Source: Strigamia acuminata (taxonomy: Eukaryota; Arthropoda; Chilopoda; Geophilomorpha; Linotaeniidae). Taken from it: a DNA stretch of 64,000 nt. The position numbers were made by a program, and so were the translations under genes. Positions within the stretch are counted from its first letter, which is position 1. The number at the start of each line of letters is the position of its first letter. The stretch is taken from NCBI GenBank assembly GCA_949358305.1, contig OX442314.1, positions 60,769,369-60,833,368 on the forward strand, in the 5' to 3' direction. The notes beneath the pieces are model-generated. The model was not told where the DNA came from and ran no database searches. It saw only the letters and a program-made list of their open reading frames with translations. Of this stretch, positions 32,598-43,080 are shown piece after piece.

Positions 32598-34059
32598 TTG
32601 AAGGAATTTGAAGGACTTTGAAGGAATTTGAAGGAATTCGAAGGATGGATTTTGAAGGATGGATTTTGAAGGAATTTGAAGAAATTTGAAGTTATTTGTA
32701 GGAATTTGAAGGAATTTGAAGAAATTTGAAGTTATTTGTAGGAATTTGAAGGAATTTGAAGTAATTTGTAGGAATTTGAAGGATTTTGAAGGATTTTAAA
32801 TGATGGATTTTGAAGGATGGATTTTGAAGGATGGAATTTGAAGGAATTTGACGGATTTGAAGGAATTTGACGGAATTTGAAGGAATTTGAAGGAATTTGA
32901 AGGATTTTGAAGGAATATTGTGAAATTTTGAGAAAATTTGAGAAAAAATAACTATGCAACTATCTGCAACAATTTCCAACTATCTGCAACCAAAATCCAA
33001 CAAATTTTCTCGAGATTTCTCAAATTTTCTCGAGATTTCTCAAATTTTCTCGAGATTTCTCAAATTTTCTCGAGATTTCTCAAATTTTTTCGAGATTTCT
33101 CAAATTTTCTCGAGATTAATCAAATTTTCTCGAGATTTCTCAAATTTTCTCGAGATTTCTCAAATTTTCTCGAGATTTCTCAAATATTCTTGAGATTTCT
33201 CAAATTTTCTCGAGATTTCTCAAATTTTCTCGAGATTTCTCTAATTTTCTCAAGATTTCTCAAATATTCTCGAGATTTCTCAAATTTTCTCGAGATTTCT
33301 CAAATTTTCTCGAGATTTCTCAAATTTTCTCGAGATTTCTCAAATTTTCTCGAGTTTCTCAAATTTTCTCGAGATTTCTCAAATTTTCTCGAGATTTCTC
33401 AAATTTTCTCGAGGTTTCTCAAATTTTCTCGAGGTTTCTCAAATTTTCTCGAGGTTTCTCAAATTTTCTCGAGGTTTCTCAAATTTTCTCGAGGTTTCTC
33501 AAATTTTCTCGAGATTTCTCAAATTTTCTCGAGATTTCTCAAATTTTCTCGAGATTTCTCAAATTTTCTCGAGATTTATCAAATTTTCTCGAGATTTCTC
33601 AAATTTTCTCGAGATTTCTCAAATTTTCTCGAGATTTCTCAAATTTTCTCGAGATTTCTCAAATTTTCTCGAGATTTCTCAAATTTTCTCGAGATTTCTC
33701 AAATTTTCTCGAGATTTCTCAAATCTTGAGAGAAATCTTTGATTGCAGATAGTTGGAAATTGGTTGCAGATAGTTGGAAATTGGTTGCAAATAGTTGGAT
33801 TTTGGTTGCAGATAGTTGGAAATTGTTGCAGATAGTTGGAAATTGGTTGCAGATAGTTGGAGATTGGTTGCAGATAGTTGGATTTTGGTTGCAGATAGTT
33901 GGAAATTGTTGCAGATAGTTGGAAATTGGTTGCAGATAGTTGGAAATTGGTTGTGTGTATGACAGTGTAACCGTCAAACACTGCTCAATACCTAACGCAT
34001 AGTAATAAATAAGACATCTGCACAATAGTAGTAAATACAATGGGAATCTAAGTTACTAC
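32598..34059 (+). repeat. Composite satellite module, copy 7
   Basis: Complete, near-identical to module 6. An extra run of GAGGTTTCTC variants is seen in the 20-bp array. Confidence 0.9.
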
Positions 34060-35452
34060 AAAAAAAGTTGATCAATTTTTATCAAGCTGCATCAGACTAC
34101 ATAAAAAGTTGATCAACTTTTATCAAGCTGCATCAGACTAGATAAAAAGTTGATCAACTTTTATCAAGCTGCATCAGACTAGATAAAAAGTTGATCAACT
34201 TTTATCAAGCTGCATCAGACTACATAAAACGTTGATCAACTTTTATCAAGCTGCATCAGACTAGATAAAAAGTTGATCAACTTTTATCAAGCTGCATCAG
34301 ACTAGATACAAAGTTGATCAACTTTTATCAAGCTGCATCAGACTACATAAAAAGTTGATCAACTTTTAGATACAAAGTTGATCAACTTTTAGATACTAAG
34401 TTGATCAACTTTTATCAAGCTGCATCAGACTAGATACAAAGTTGATCAACTTTTATCAAGCTGCATCAGACTACATAAAAAGTTGATCAACTTTTATCAA
34501 GCTGCATCAGACTAGATACAAAGTTGATCAACTTTTATAAAGCTGCATCAGACTAGATACAAAGTTGATCAACTTTTATCAAGCTGCATCAGACTACATA
34601 AAAAGTTGATCAACTTTTATCAAGCTGCATCAGACTAGATACAAAGTTGATCAACTTTTATAAAGCTGCATCAGACTAGATACAAAGTTGATCAACTTTT
34701 ATCAAGCTGCATCAGACTAGATACAAAGTTGATCAACTTTTATCAAGCTGCATCAGACTAGATACAAAGTTGATCAACTTTTATCAAGCTGCATCAGACT
34801 AGATACAAAGTTGATCAACTTTTATCAAGCTGCATCAGACTAGATACAAAGTTGATCAACTTTTATCAAGCTGCATCAGACTAGAAACAAAGTTGATCAA
34901 CTTTTATCAAGCTGCATCAGACTAGATACAAAGTTGATCAACTTTTATAAAGCTGCATCAGACTAGATACAAAGTTGATCAACTTTTATCAAGCTGCATC
35001 AGACTACATAAAAAGTTGATCAACTTTTATCAAGCTGCATCAGACTAGATACAAAGTTGATCAACTTTTATCAAGCTGCATCAGACTAGATACAAAGTTG
35101 ATCAACTTTTATCAAGCTGCATCAGACTAGATACAAAGTTGATCAACTTTTATCAAGCTGCATCAGACTAGATACAAAGTTGATCAACTTTTATCAAGCT
35201 GCATCAGACTAGAAACAAAGTTGATCAACTTTTATCAAGCTGCATCAGACTAGATACAAAGTTGATCAACTTTTATCAAGCTGCATCAGACTAGATACAA
35301 AGTTGATCAACTTTTATCAGGCTGCATCAGACTACATAAAAAGTTGATCAACTTTTATCAAGCTGCATCAGACTAGATTAAAAGTTGATCAACTTTTATC
35401 AAGCTGCATCGGACTAGATTAAAAGTTGATCAACTTTTATCAAGCTGCATCA
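34060..35452 (+). repeat. 41-bp palindromic satellite, array A14
   Basis: Forward, mostly the GATACAAAG variant, with internal higher-order duplication. Confidence 0.9.
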
Positions 35453-35536
35453 GTGTAAAAATCAGCACTTTTTCACTTTTTCCATAGTTTATTTAATGGC
35501 CGTCAGCACTCTTTCACTTCTTGCATAGTTTTTCAA
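35453..35536 (+). repeat. 84-bp block S, copy 8
   Basis: Followed by a 10-bp patch; 1,261 bp upstream of copy 9 in the same context. Confidence 0.85.
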
Positions 35537-35668
35537 ATGTTCATCAGACAAAATCTGACAAAATCCGACAAAATCCGACAAAATCCGACAAAATCCGACA
35601 AAATCCGACAAAATCCGACAAAATCCGACAAAATCCGACAAAATCCGACAAAATCCGACAAAATCCGA
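35537..35668 (+). repeat. 10-bp satellite patch (AAAATCCGAC)
   Basis: Eleven or so units after AAAATCTGAC. It is duplicated at 36798-36929. Confidence 0.9.
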
Positions 35669-36713
35669 CTACATAAAAAATCAGACTACATAAAAAGTTG
35701 ATCAACTTTTATCAAGCTGCATCAGACTAGATAAAAAGTTGATCAACTTTTATCAAGCTGCATCAGACTAGATAAAAAGTTGATCAACTTTTATCAAGCT
35801 GCATCAGACTACATAAAACGTTGATCAACTTTTATCAAGCTGCATCAGACTAGATAAAAAGTTGATCAACTTTTATCAAGCTGCATCAGACTAGATACAA
35901 AGTTGATCAACTTTTATCAAGCTGCATCAGACTACATAAAAAGTTGATCAACTTTTAGATACAAAGTTGATCAACTTTTAGATACAAAGTTGATCAACTT
36001 TTATCAAGCTGCATCAGACTAGATACAAAGTTGATCAACTTTTATCAAGCTGCATCAGACTACATAAAAAGTTGATCAACTTTTATCAAGCTGCATCAGA
36101 CTAGATACAAAGTTGATCAACTTTTATAAAGCTGCATCAGACTAGATACAAAGTTGATCAACTTTTATCAAGCTGCATCAGACTACATAAAAAGTTGATC
36201 AACTTTTATCAAGCTGCATCAGACTAGATACAAAGTTGATCAACTTTTATAAAGCTGCATCAGACTAGATACAAAGTTGATCAACTTTTATCAAGCTGCA
36301 TCAGACTAGATACAAAGTTGATCAACTTTTATCAAGCTGCATCAGACTAGATACAAAGTTGATCAACTTTTATCAAGCTGCATCAGACTAGATACAAAGT
36401 TGATCAACTTTTATCAAGCTGCATCAGACTAGATACAAAGTTGATCAACTTTTATCAAGCTGCATCAGACTAGAAACAAAGTTGATCAACTTTTATCAAG
36501 CTGCATCAGACTAGATACAAAGTTGATCAACTTTTATCAAGCTGCATCAGACTAGATACAAAGTTGATCAACTTTTATCAGGCTGCATCAGACTACATAA
36601 AAAGTTGATCAACTTTTATCAAGCTGCATCAGACTAGATTAAAAGTTGATCAACTTTTATCAAGCTGCATCGGACTAGATTAAAAGTTGATCAACTTTTA
36701 TCAAGCTGCATCA
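35669..36713 (+). repeat. 41-bp palindromic satellite, array A15
   Basis: Begins with the aberrant ACATAAAAAATCAGACTAC join that also starts A16. Confidence 0.9.
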
Positions 36714-36797
36714 GTGTAAAAATCAGCACTTTTTCACTTTTTCCATAGTTTATTTAATGGCCGTCAGCACTCTTTCACTTCTTGCATAGTTTTTCAA
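36714..36797 (+). repeat. 84-bp block S, copy 9
   Basis: Direct duplicate of copy 8. Confidence 0.85.
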
Positions 36798-36929
36798 ATG
36801 TTCATCAGACAAAATCTGACAAAATCCGACAAAATCCGACAAAATCCGACAAAATCCGACAAAATCCGACAAAATCCGACAAAATCCGACAAAATCCGAC
36901 AAAATCCGACAAAATCCGACAAAATCCGA
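36798..36929 (+). repeat. 10-bp satellite patch (AAAATCCGAC)
   Basis: Direct duplicate of 35537-35668. Confidence 0.9.
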
Positions 36930-37247
36930 CTACATAAAAAATCAGACTACATAAAAAGTTGATCAACTTTTATCAAGCTGCATCAGACTAGATAAAAAGT
37001 TGATCAACTTTTATCAAGCTGCATCAGACTAGATAAAAAGTTGATCAACTTTTATCAAGCTGCATCAGACTAGAAACAAAGTTGATCAACTTTTATCAAG
37101 CTGCATCAGACTAGATACAAAGTAGATCAACTTTTATCGAGCTGCATAAAAAGTTGATCAACTTTTTATGTAGTCTGATGCAGTTGATAAAAGTTGATCA
37201 ACTTTGTATCTAGTCTGATGCAGCTTGATAAAAGTTGATCAACTTTG
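36930..37247. repeat. 41-bp palindromic satellite, array A16, with an orientation switch
   Basis: Forward up to about 37157, then reverse. The switch is centred in a 26-bp perfect palindrome (37145-37170) formed by extension of the monomer core. Its last 5 bp (CTTTG, 37243-37247) are duplicated beyond the inserted gypsy element. Confidence 0.9.
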
Positions 37248-37453
37248 TGTTAGATTCTGATGATAAATTAGTTATTAAACGTAATATGATGGTTGTAACA
37301 ATAGGCCATGGCTGGGGTTTTGTTGTGTAAACTAGCCATGGTTACACATGTATTCTGGAATTCAGTCGTGAGCGACACGCCAATAAATGAAGAAGTTGAG
37401 CTTATTCTTCCTATCTAAATTGAGAGTTGTGCTTTATTTATAAGGATTTATCA
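37248..37453 (+). repeat. 5' LTR of element 1
   Basis: 206 bp, TGTTAG...TTATCA. It contains an inverted repeat, CCATGGCT...AGCCATGG, nested in GTAAC...GTTAC, and an AATAAA (in CCAATAAATG). Confidence 0.95.
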
Positions 37454-37573
37454 GTGGTATCCACGATAATAGGACAATTGCAAACCATGTTGTGGTTCAG
37501 TGGACAGTTCGATGTTAGTTGGGAGTGAGAAACCAAGAAATTGTGAGTTTTTTTTTTTCCATTTTATCAATTG
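37454..37573 (+). other. Leader of element 1 with putative primer-binding site
   Basis: Starts GTGGTATCCACGATAA one base after the LTR. A TGG start is expected for a primer site, but I cannot match the following bases to a tRNA. GTGG-TAT-CCAC is self-complementary. Element 2 has the same sequence at its equivalent position. Confidence 0.5.
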
Positions 37574-40500
37574 ATGAAGTCCGCGTCGGCGAGTCGACGT
37601 TCGGGCGGAGTATTGAACGGATTTTTGTGGCGTGCGGCGTGTGAGCCGTCGGTGACGTTGTGTGGACGTCAGCTGGACGAATTTCGACGACAAGACGAAC
37701 GTCAGGCCTACGTGATCGAACACGGGTCGTCGAACGCGAAGTTTGCCGTTTTGTGTGGGTTTGTGCTGTTGTTGGTCATGGCGCAATTGATGCTGGGCGG
37801 CATTCCGCCGTTTTCTGGATCCACGTTGCACGAGTGGACAAGCTGGAAGCAGACTTACCAGCAGTTTGTACTTCTAAACAAGGTAGAAGCGGAAAGACAA
37901 GTGCCGTTGCTTTTGACAGTGATTGGCATACCAATGTTTGACAAAATCAAACGATGGGCGCATCCAAAGGACGTCGTGACCATGGCTTTGGACGTCATTT
38001 TAGAGGTGGTGGACGACCATTACACGTCGGTCGACACCCCGTACATGGCTCGACAGCGCTTTGGAGCGCGGAGGCGACACGACGGCGAGTCGATCGAAAC
38101 TTATATTTCACAGTTGAGGGTTTTGTCGCAACGTTGCGGATTCGCAACCAAAGAAGAGACGGATGGCGCAATCGTTCATCAGGTCGTGCGCGGGTCGCGC
38201 AACGAGGTGTTAGTGAGGGAAATTCTCCTAAACATGCCCTTAACAGCAGCAGCGATGACAAAGAGAGCGGTGGCCCACGAGATGGCTCACATCGCGGCGA
38301 CGGGACGAGAGGAGCCGCTGCCTTTTACGGATGAGGAGCCGGCCAAAGCGTCTTCTTCGGCGGCGGTGATGCAGGTGTCAACAGGTGGACGGCGTGGTGT
38401 GCAGAGAGGCCGTGGAAGAGCCAACCAATTTGGTTCACCCGGTACTCCAGGCCCAGGAACCAGTATGCAACGCGGATCGTTTCAGCGACCTTGGCGCGGG
38501 CGTCAGGGGCAGAGCAGTGGGCGAGGCGGCCAACCTGTAAAAAGGGACGGCACGCCCGTCGACTGTTTTCGTTGCGGCGGACCGCACTTCGTAAGGGATT
38601 GCCCTTTCGAACCTGCGCTGGGACCAAGGGCCGGTCAAAATCAAGGAGCGGGCGGACGTTTGATTGGCGAGTGGCGGAAGAAGGCGAGTGACCAGGAGGG
38701 AGCTTGCCCACCAGCGGCGTTTCCACCTGAGGTTGATGGCAGTTTCGGTGGAGCAGGGGCATCCGAGGAAAAGTGGAGGCAACGGAACGTCCCGATCAAT
38801 GTCATCCAAGAGCAGGACGAGGACTTCGCCCTGTTTCACGTGGTTGGAGCAAGAGTGAGGTCGCCACCCCTTATTGTGCAGGTGGTTTTGAATACTTTCA
38901 GATTTAACTTGTTGCTGGACACCGGCAGCGAGTTGTCGGTGCTGAATGCGACTGATTGCAACGCCTTGCTGACCAAGCGATTGATTTCGAGGAGGGCGAT
39001 CACCCCCACTTCTGTCAAGCTGTTTGCATACCAGCACCAGCCCATTGAGGTGCTAGGACAGGTGTGGCTAAATATGCACATGGGTGAGGAAACAGCAAGG
39101 GTGAATTTTGTCGTGGTGGGGCGTCAGGGCCCCAGTCTTATTGGTCGAGACGCAGTGCGTAAATTTGGTTGGCATAATATTTCTGCCGCTTTAATTTCAG
39201 GAGATGGACGTGGCCCGGCGGCGCCAGCGGAGGGTGATGGAGCGGCGGGTAATGGTCAACACCCGTCAGCGAGCCCGGTGGATCACGTTGAAATGGCGAG
39301 TGGGAGCGCGCAGAGAGCTGGTTCCTTGAGCGAACTATTATTGCGATACGCACATGTGTTCAGTGAGTGCCTTGGAACATATAAAGGTGAACCGGTGGAT
39401 CTTATTTTAAGACCAGATGCGGTCCCCAGATTTTATAGGCCTAGGCCTATCCCATTACCACTTAGAGAAGCGGTCAGTAGTGAGATTGATGACTTGATTG
39501 GCAAGGGGGTTTTCAAACCAATTCCGTTCTCTGTGTGGGGAACTCCCCTTGTCACGGTGCAGAAGAAGGACGGGGGGGTTCGCTTGTGCGGGGACTATAG
39601 GTCCACCGTGAATGCTAATCTACAGCCGGACCCGTACCCCCTGCCTCGTATTGCCGAGTTGCTAGCTTCTATCGGGAGAGCGCGGGTGTTCAGTACGCTT
39701 GACCTCAGGCAAGCGTATTTGCAAATCCCGCTGTCCGAGCGGTCGGCTGTTATTGCAGCCGTTAACACCCCGAAAGGCCTAATGGCCGTTACCAGGCTCC
39801 CGTTTGGGACCATGCCATCCGCAGGTATTTTCCAGCGGATTATTATCTCGGTCCTGGACGGGGTGCCACGTATTTTCGTCTATTTGGACGATATTCTCGT
39901 AGCGACGTGGGATTTACCAGAGCATTTGTGGGTTTTAGAACAGATTTTTCGCAGATTGGCTGATAGGGGTTTACACCTGGCTAGGGAGAAATGTTTATTT
40001 TGCGAAAGTGGATTGAATTTTCTGGGTTTTTCGATCAGTCAGAAGGGAGTGAGACCGATCTCGTCAAAAGTGGAGGCAGTTTTGGCGATCCCACCTCCTG
40101 TTGATGTAAAGGGGCTTCGAACTTTCCTTGGGATGGTGGCGTTTTACGCCGTGTTCATTGAACATTTAGCTGACAAGGCGACTCCGCTTTATGAACTGCT
40201 GTGCGCGGAGGCAAATTGGGTTTGGAACCAGCGCAGGCAGCGAGCATTTGACGAGATTAAACGGGCTTTGACCTCCGCTCCCATTTTAACATATTACGAT
40301 TTGCACCGTCCGTTGGTGATCGCCGCGGACGCGTCCCCGTATGGGGTAGGGGCGGTCCTGGCCCACGTTGACAAACTGGAAAGAGAACATCCAGTTGCTT
40401 TCGCCTCAAGATCTCTCAGCCGCGCCGAGAGTAACTATGCGCACATCGACAAGGAGGCGCTGTCGGTTGTATTCGCGGTGAAAAAGTTTCACATATACCT

Positions 40501-42538
40501 TATGGGCAGGGAATTTACCATCTACACCGACCACAAGCCCCTGTTGGGCATTTTGGGGTCTGACCGACCGATTCCGTTGGTGGTCAGCCCCAGAATGCTC
40601 CGTTGGGCCCTCCTTTTGTCAGCTTACTCTTATGTGTTGCGGTACCGCAGGGGAGCTGACAATTCCAACGCTGATGTCCTCAGCAGATTCCCTTGCGATC
40701 CGGCGCCAGCTGAGGTAGATGACCGACCGGTATTTTTGGTCGAAATGGAGGGGGAGAACTTGTTGACAGCGGTGGAAGTCGCGAAGGCGACGGCAGTCGA
40801 CACAGAGTTGACTGTGGTGGTTGCTGCGGTCCGTGAAGGAGATTTTGCCTCGCTTTCAGGTCACCCTGAGTTGGCTGTTTATGCCAACCGTTTTGAGGAA
40901 CTCTCACTTATGGCGGGAGTCCTCTTGTGGGGGGCTAGAGTGGTGGTACCAGGGGCCTTGCAGACCAGGATGCTGCGGCTCCTTCATGAAGGCCATCCTG
41001 GCATTGTGGCCATGAAAAAGAGGGCCCGCAGTGCAGTGTGGTGGGCGGGAATTACCCCGCAAATCATTAACTTCGTGCAGAAGTGCGTCATCTGCGCGCA
41101 AAGCAGACCTTTGCCGCCACACGCACTGCCTATTTCATGGCCGCGTGCCGAGGAGCCATGGGCCCGTGTACACATCGACTACGCCGGTCCCATTCAGTCC
41201 CAGATGGTTTTGGTGTTGGTTGACGCCTACTCTGGCTGGATTGAGGCGAGGGCGACACGAACGGCCACTTCAGCGACCACAATCTCGATTCTCAGGCGTG
41301 TGTTTAGTACTTTTGGGCTCCCGCACCTCTTGGTCAGCGACAACGGAGCCCAGTTCACGTCTGCAGAGTTTGCCAGTTTTTTGAGGAGAAATGGGGTCGA
41401 GCATATGTTCTCCCCCCCATACCACGCCCAGTCTAACGGGCAGGCAGAACGTGCGGTGCGTTGGGTCAAGGACCGTTTGGTGAAGTTCACCAAGGGAGAT
41501 TTGGAGCTGCGCTTGTTGAGACTTATGCTGTATCAGCATACAAGTTTCCGTGGGCGTGACAATCAGTCGCCAGCAATGCTGTTCATTGGACGGCAGCCTT
41601 TCACCTTTTTGGACTTGGTGAAACCCAGATGCACAGTTGGCGGGGCAGCGACTAACTCTCGTTTCAGGAACTTCACCGTTGGTGACAAGTTGTGGTACAA
41701 GTCGTTTCCAGCAAGTACTCCACCGTGGCGACCGGCGGTTGTCCTAGAGAGGAGTGGCGAGGTCGTTTACCGATTGAGGGACGTACAAACCAGCAAGCAA
41801 GTGGTCAGACATCTGAACCACGTCAGGAGGCGGGATGCGACGGACGCGAGCGAGGTGACTGTCCCAGCGCCGGTTGAAGTGTCAGCGACTCCTGAAGTTG
41901 GGGAGGGACAGCGAGCTTACACGTATGCACCCTTGCTGGCGACGCCACCTGTGATGCCGCCACCGACGCCACCGACACCACCACAGCTTTTTCTCACCCC
42001 ACCGCAAGCCGCGAGACCCCCAATACCCGTGCAGACACCTGGAGGAGCTCAAGTTTCACCAGGTGGTGAACAGGTCCCAGTGCTCGTCCCGGAGGCGCCA
42101 TACGCGCCGATGCTAGTCGAGGAGGCAGGGAACGAGCAGCAGTTGGATGAACCCCGGCGTGACACCATCAATTTGGAGCAGAGACCTAGAACGCGTGCGG
42201 CCAGGAACATCGAAATTAACTACAAAGACCTATCCTCGGGGGAGGAGGACGATGACGAGGAAACGGTTTTGGCTAGTTACCGCAATGCACCGGTGGCGAG
42301 GCTACCCAAGCACGGTTTAAAAGTCGCCGAGATGGTGCGTTTGGAGCCCATAGGAGATCCGGATCAGCCTGGTCCAAGCACGACGACAGATCCTATGGAG
42401 AGAGGGGCACCTCGCGCCACCTTACCGACAAAAAAGACTGGTAAAGGGCCATCAGATAAGACACAGATCTACAGCAAGGAGGACGCAGAACGGACCCGCC
42501 TGCTGTTGAAGCGCATGGCAGATAAGGGAAAGCAATAG
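37574..42538 (+). CDS. gag-pol: Gag-Pol polyprotein of gypsy element 1
   Basis: One uninterrupted frame of 1,654 residues from ATG 37574; an in-frame ATG at 37778 (GTCATGGCG) is a good alternative start. Residues counted from 37574: Gag with a CX2CX3HX4C zinc knuckle (331-343); aspartic protease DTGSE (from 449); reverse transcriptase with LPFGTMPSAG and YLDD (770-773); RNase H (ADASPYG near 919, TDHKPL); integrase with HEGH (from 1138) and CVIC, then a catalytic triad Asp1202, Asp1256, Glu1292 (35 residues between the last two), and a GPY/F-like region; then about 250 residues rich in Pro and later Asp/Glu, kept in element 2. Gag and Pol are fused without frameshift or stop, so their ratio must be set by another means, such as differential processing. 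All key catalytic residues are present. Confidence 0.93.
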   Translation: MKSASASRRSGGVLNGFLWRAACEPSVTLCGRQLDEFRRQDERQAYVIEHGSSNAKFAVLCGFVLLLVMAQLMLGGIPPFSGSTLHEWTSWKQTYQQFVLLNKVEAERQVPLLLTVIGIPMFDKIKRWAHPKDVVTMALDVILEVVDDHYTSVDTPYMARQRFGARRRHDGESIETYISQLRVLSQRCGFATKEETDGAIVHQVVRGSRNEVLVREILLNMPLTAAAMTKRAVAHEMAHIAATGREEPLPFTDEEPAKASSSAAVMQVSTGGRRGVQRGRGRANQFGSPGTPGPGTSMQRGSFQRPWRGRQGQSSGRGGQPVKRDGTPVDCFRCGGPHFVRDCPFEPALGPRAGQNQGAGGRLIGEWRKKASDQEGACPPAAFPPEVDGSFGGAGASEEKWRQRNVPINVIQEQDEDFALFHVVGARVRSPPLIVQVVLNTFRFNLLLDTGSELSVLNATDCNALLTKRLISRRAITPTSVKLFAYQHQPIEVLGQVWLNMHMGEETARVNFVVVGRQGPSLIGRDAVRKFGWHNISAALISGDGRGPAAPAEGDGAAGNGQHPSASPVDHVEMASGSAQRAGSLSELLLRYAHVFSECLGTYKGEPVDLILRPDAVPRFYRPRPIPLPLREAVSSEIDDLIGKGVFKPIPFSVWGTPLVTVQKKDGGVRLCGDYRSTVNANLQPDPYPLPRIAELLASIGRARVFSTLDLRQAYLQIPLSERSAVIAAVNTPKGLMAVTRLPFGTMPSAGIFQRIIISVLDGVPRIFVYLDDILVATWDLPEHLWVLEQIFRRLADRGLHLAREKCLFCESGLNFLGFSISQKGVRPISSKVEAVLAIPPPVDVKGLRTFLGMVAFYAVFIEHLADKATPLYELLCAEANWVWNQRRQRAFDEIKRALTSAPILTYYDLHRPLVIAADASPYGVGAVLAHVDKLEREHPVAFASRSLSRAESNYAHIDKEALSVVFAVKKFHIYLMGREFTIYTDHKPLLGILGSDRPIPLVVSPRMLRWALLLSAYSYVLRYRRGADNSNADVLSRFPCDPAPAEVDDRPVFLVEMEGENLLTAVEVAKATAVDTELTVVVAAVREGDFASLSGHPELAVYANRFEELSLMAGVLLWGARVVVPGALQTRMLRLLHEGHPGIVAMKKRARSAVWWAGITPQIINFVQKCVICAQSRPLPPHALPISWPRAEEPWARVHIDYAGPIQSQMVLVLVDAYSGWIEARATRTATSATTISILRRVFSTFGLPHLLVSDNGAQFTSAEFASFLRRNGVEHMFSPPYHAQSNGQAERAVRWVKDRLVKFTKGDLELRLLRLMLYQHTSFRGRDNQSPAMLFIGRQPFTFLDLVKPRCTVGGAATNSRFRNFTVGDKLWYKSFPASTPPWRPAVVLERSGEVVYRLRDVQTSKQVVRHLNHVRRRDATDASEVTVPAPVEVSATPEVGEGQRAYTYAPLLATPPVMPPPTPPTPPQLFLTPPQAARPPIPVQTPGGAQVSPGGEQVPVLVPEAPYAPMLVEEAGNEQQLDEPRRDTINLEQRPRTRAARNIEINYKDLSSGEEDDDEETVLASYRNAPVARLPKHGLKVAEMVRLEPIGDPDQPGPSTTTDPMERGAPRATLPTKKTGKGPSDKTQIYSKEDAERTRLLLKRMADKGKQ

Positions 42539-42764
42539 GAGTCAAGTGCCCGTATTGTGTAATTTAAAAAGAGAAAAAGTGTTTGAAATTATTTAATGGA
42601 GTTGTTGTAAAAAGTAAAAGTAGGAGTTGTGTTCAGTAGTCCTAGGTTGAAAGTAGTAAATTGTAAAATGTATGGTGAAGAAGCTTTAATGAACAAATGT
42701 TGTGATTTTAATTAATTTAAAAAGTGTGAAATTACAAGTGATAATCATTGTAACTGGGGAGGAA
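42539..42764 (+). other. 3' untranslated region and polypurine tract of element 1
   Basis: AT-rich and non-coding, ending in the purine run GGGGAGGAA directly before the 3' LTR. Confidence 0.75.
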
Positions 42765-42970
42765 TGTTAGATTCTGATGATAAATTAGTTATTAAACGTA
42801 ATATGATGGTTGTAACAATAGGCCATGGCTGGGGTTTTGTTGTGTAAACTAGCCATGGTTACACATGTATTCTGGAATTCAGTCGTGAGCGACACGCCAA
42901 TAAATGAAGAAGTTGAGCTTATTCTTCCTATCTAAATTGAGAGTTGTGCTTTATTTATAAGGATTTATCA
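42765..42970 (+). repeat. 3' LTR of element 1
   Basis: 206 bp, identical to the 5' LTR. Confidence 0.95.
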
Positions 42971-43080
42971 CTTTGTATCTAGTCTGATGCAGCTTGATAA
43001 AAGTTGATCAACTTTGTACCTAGTCTGATGCAGCTTGATAAAAGTTGATCAACTTTTTATGTAGTCTGATGCAGCTTGAT
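42971..43080 (-). repeat. 41-bp satellite remnant, array A17
   Basis: About 2.7 monomers in reverse orientation continue the array interrupted by element 1. The array ends at GCTTGAT before unrelated sequence. Confidence 0.9.

Larger units (their letters stand above)
37248..42970 (+). mobile_element. Full-length Ty3/gypsy LTR retrotransposon, element 1
   Basis: 5,723 bp bounded by two identical 206-bp LTRs and flanked by the perfect 5-bp duplication CTTTG (37243-37247 and 42971-42975), inside 41-bp satellite. It contains one long Gag-Pol frame and a polypurine tract. Identical LTRs, an intact frame and a clean TSD point to very recent insertion and a possibly active family. Confidence 0.95.

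Noticed and set aside
7469-37247. CRISPR array
   Set aside because: Spacing is tandem without unique spacers, the context is eukaryotic, and no cas genes are present.
38435-39037. 200-codon minus-strand frame opposite gag-pol of element 1
   Set aside because: It is a shadow of the conserved sense frame, and the corresponding minus-strand frames in element 2 are split differently.
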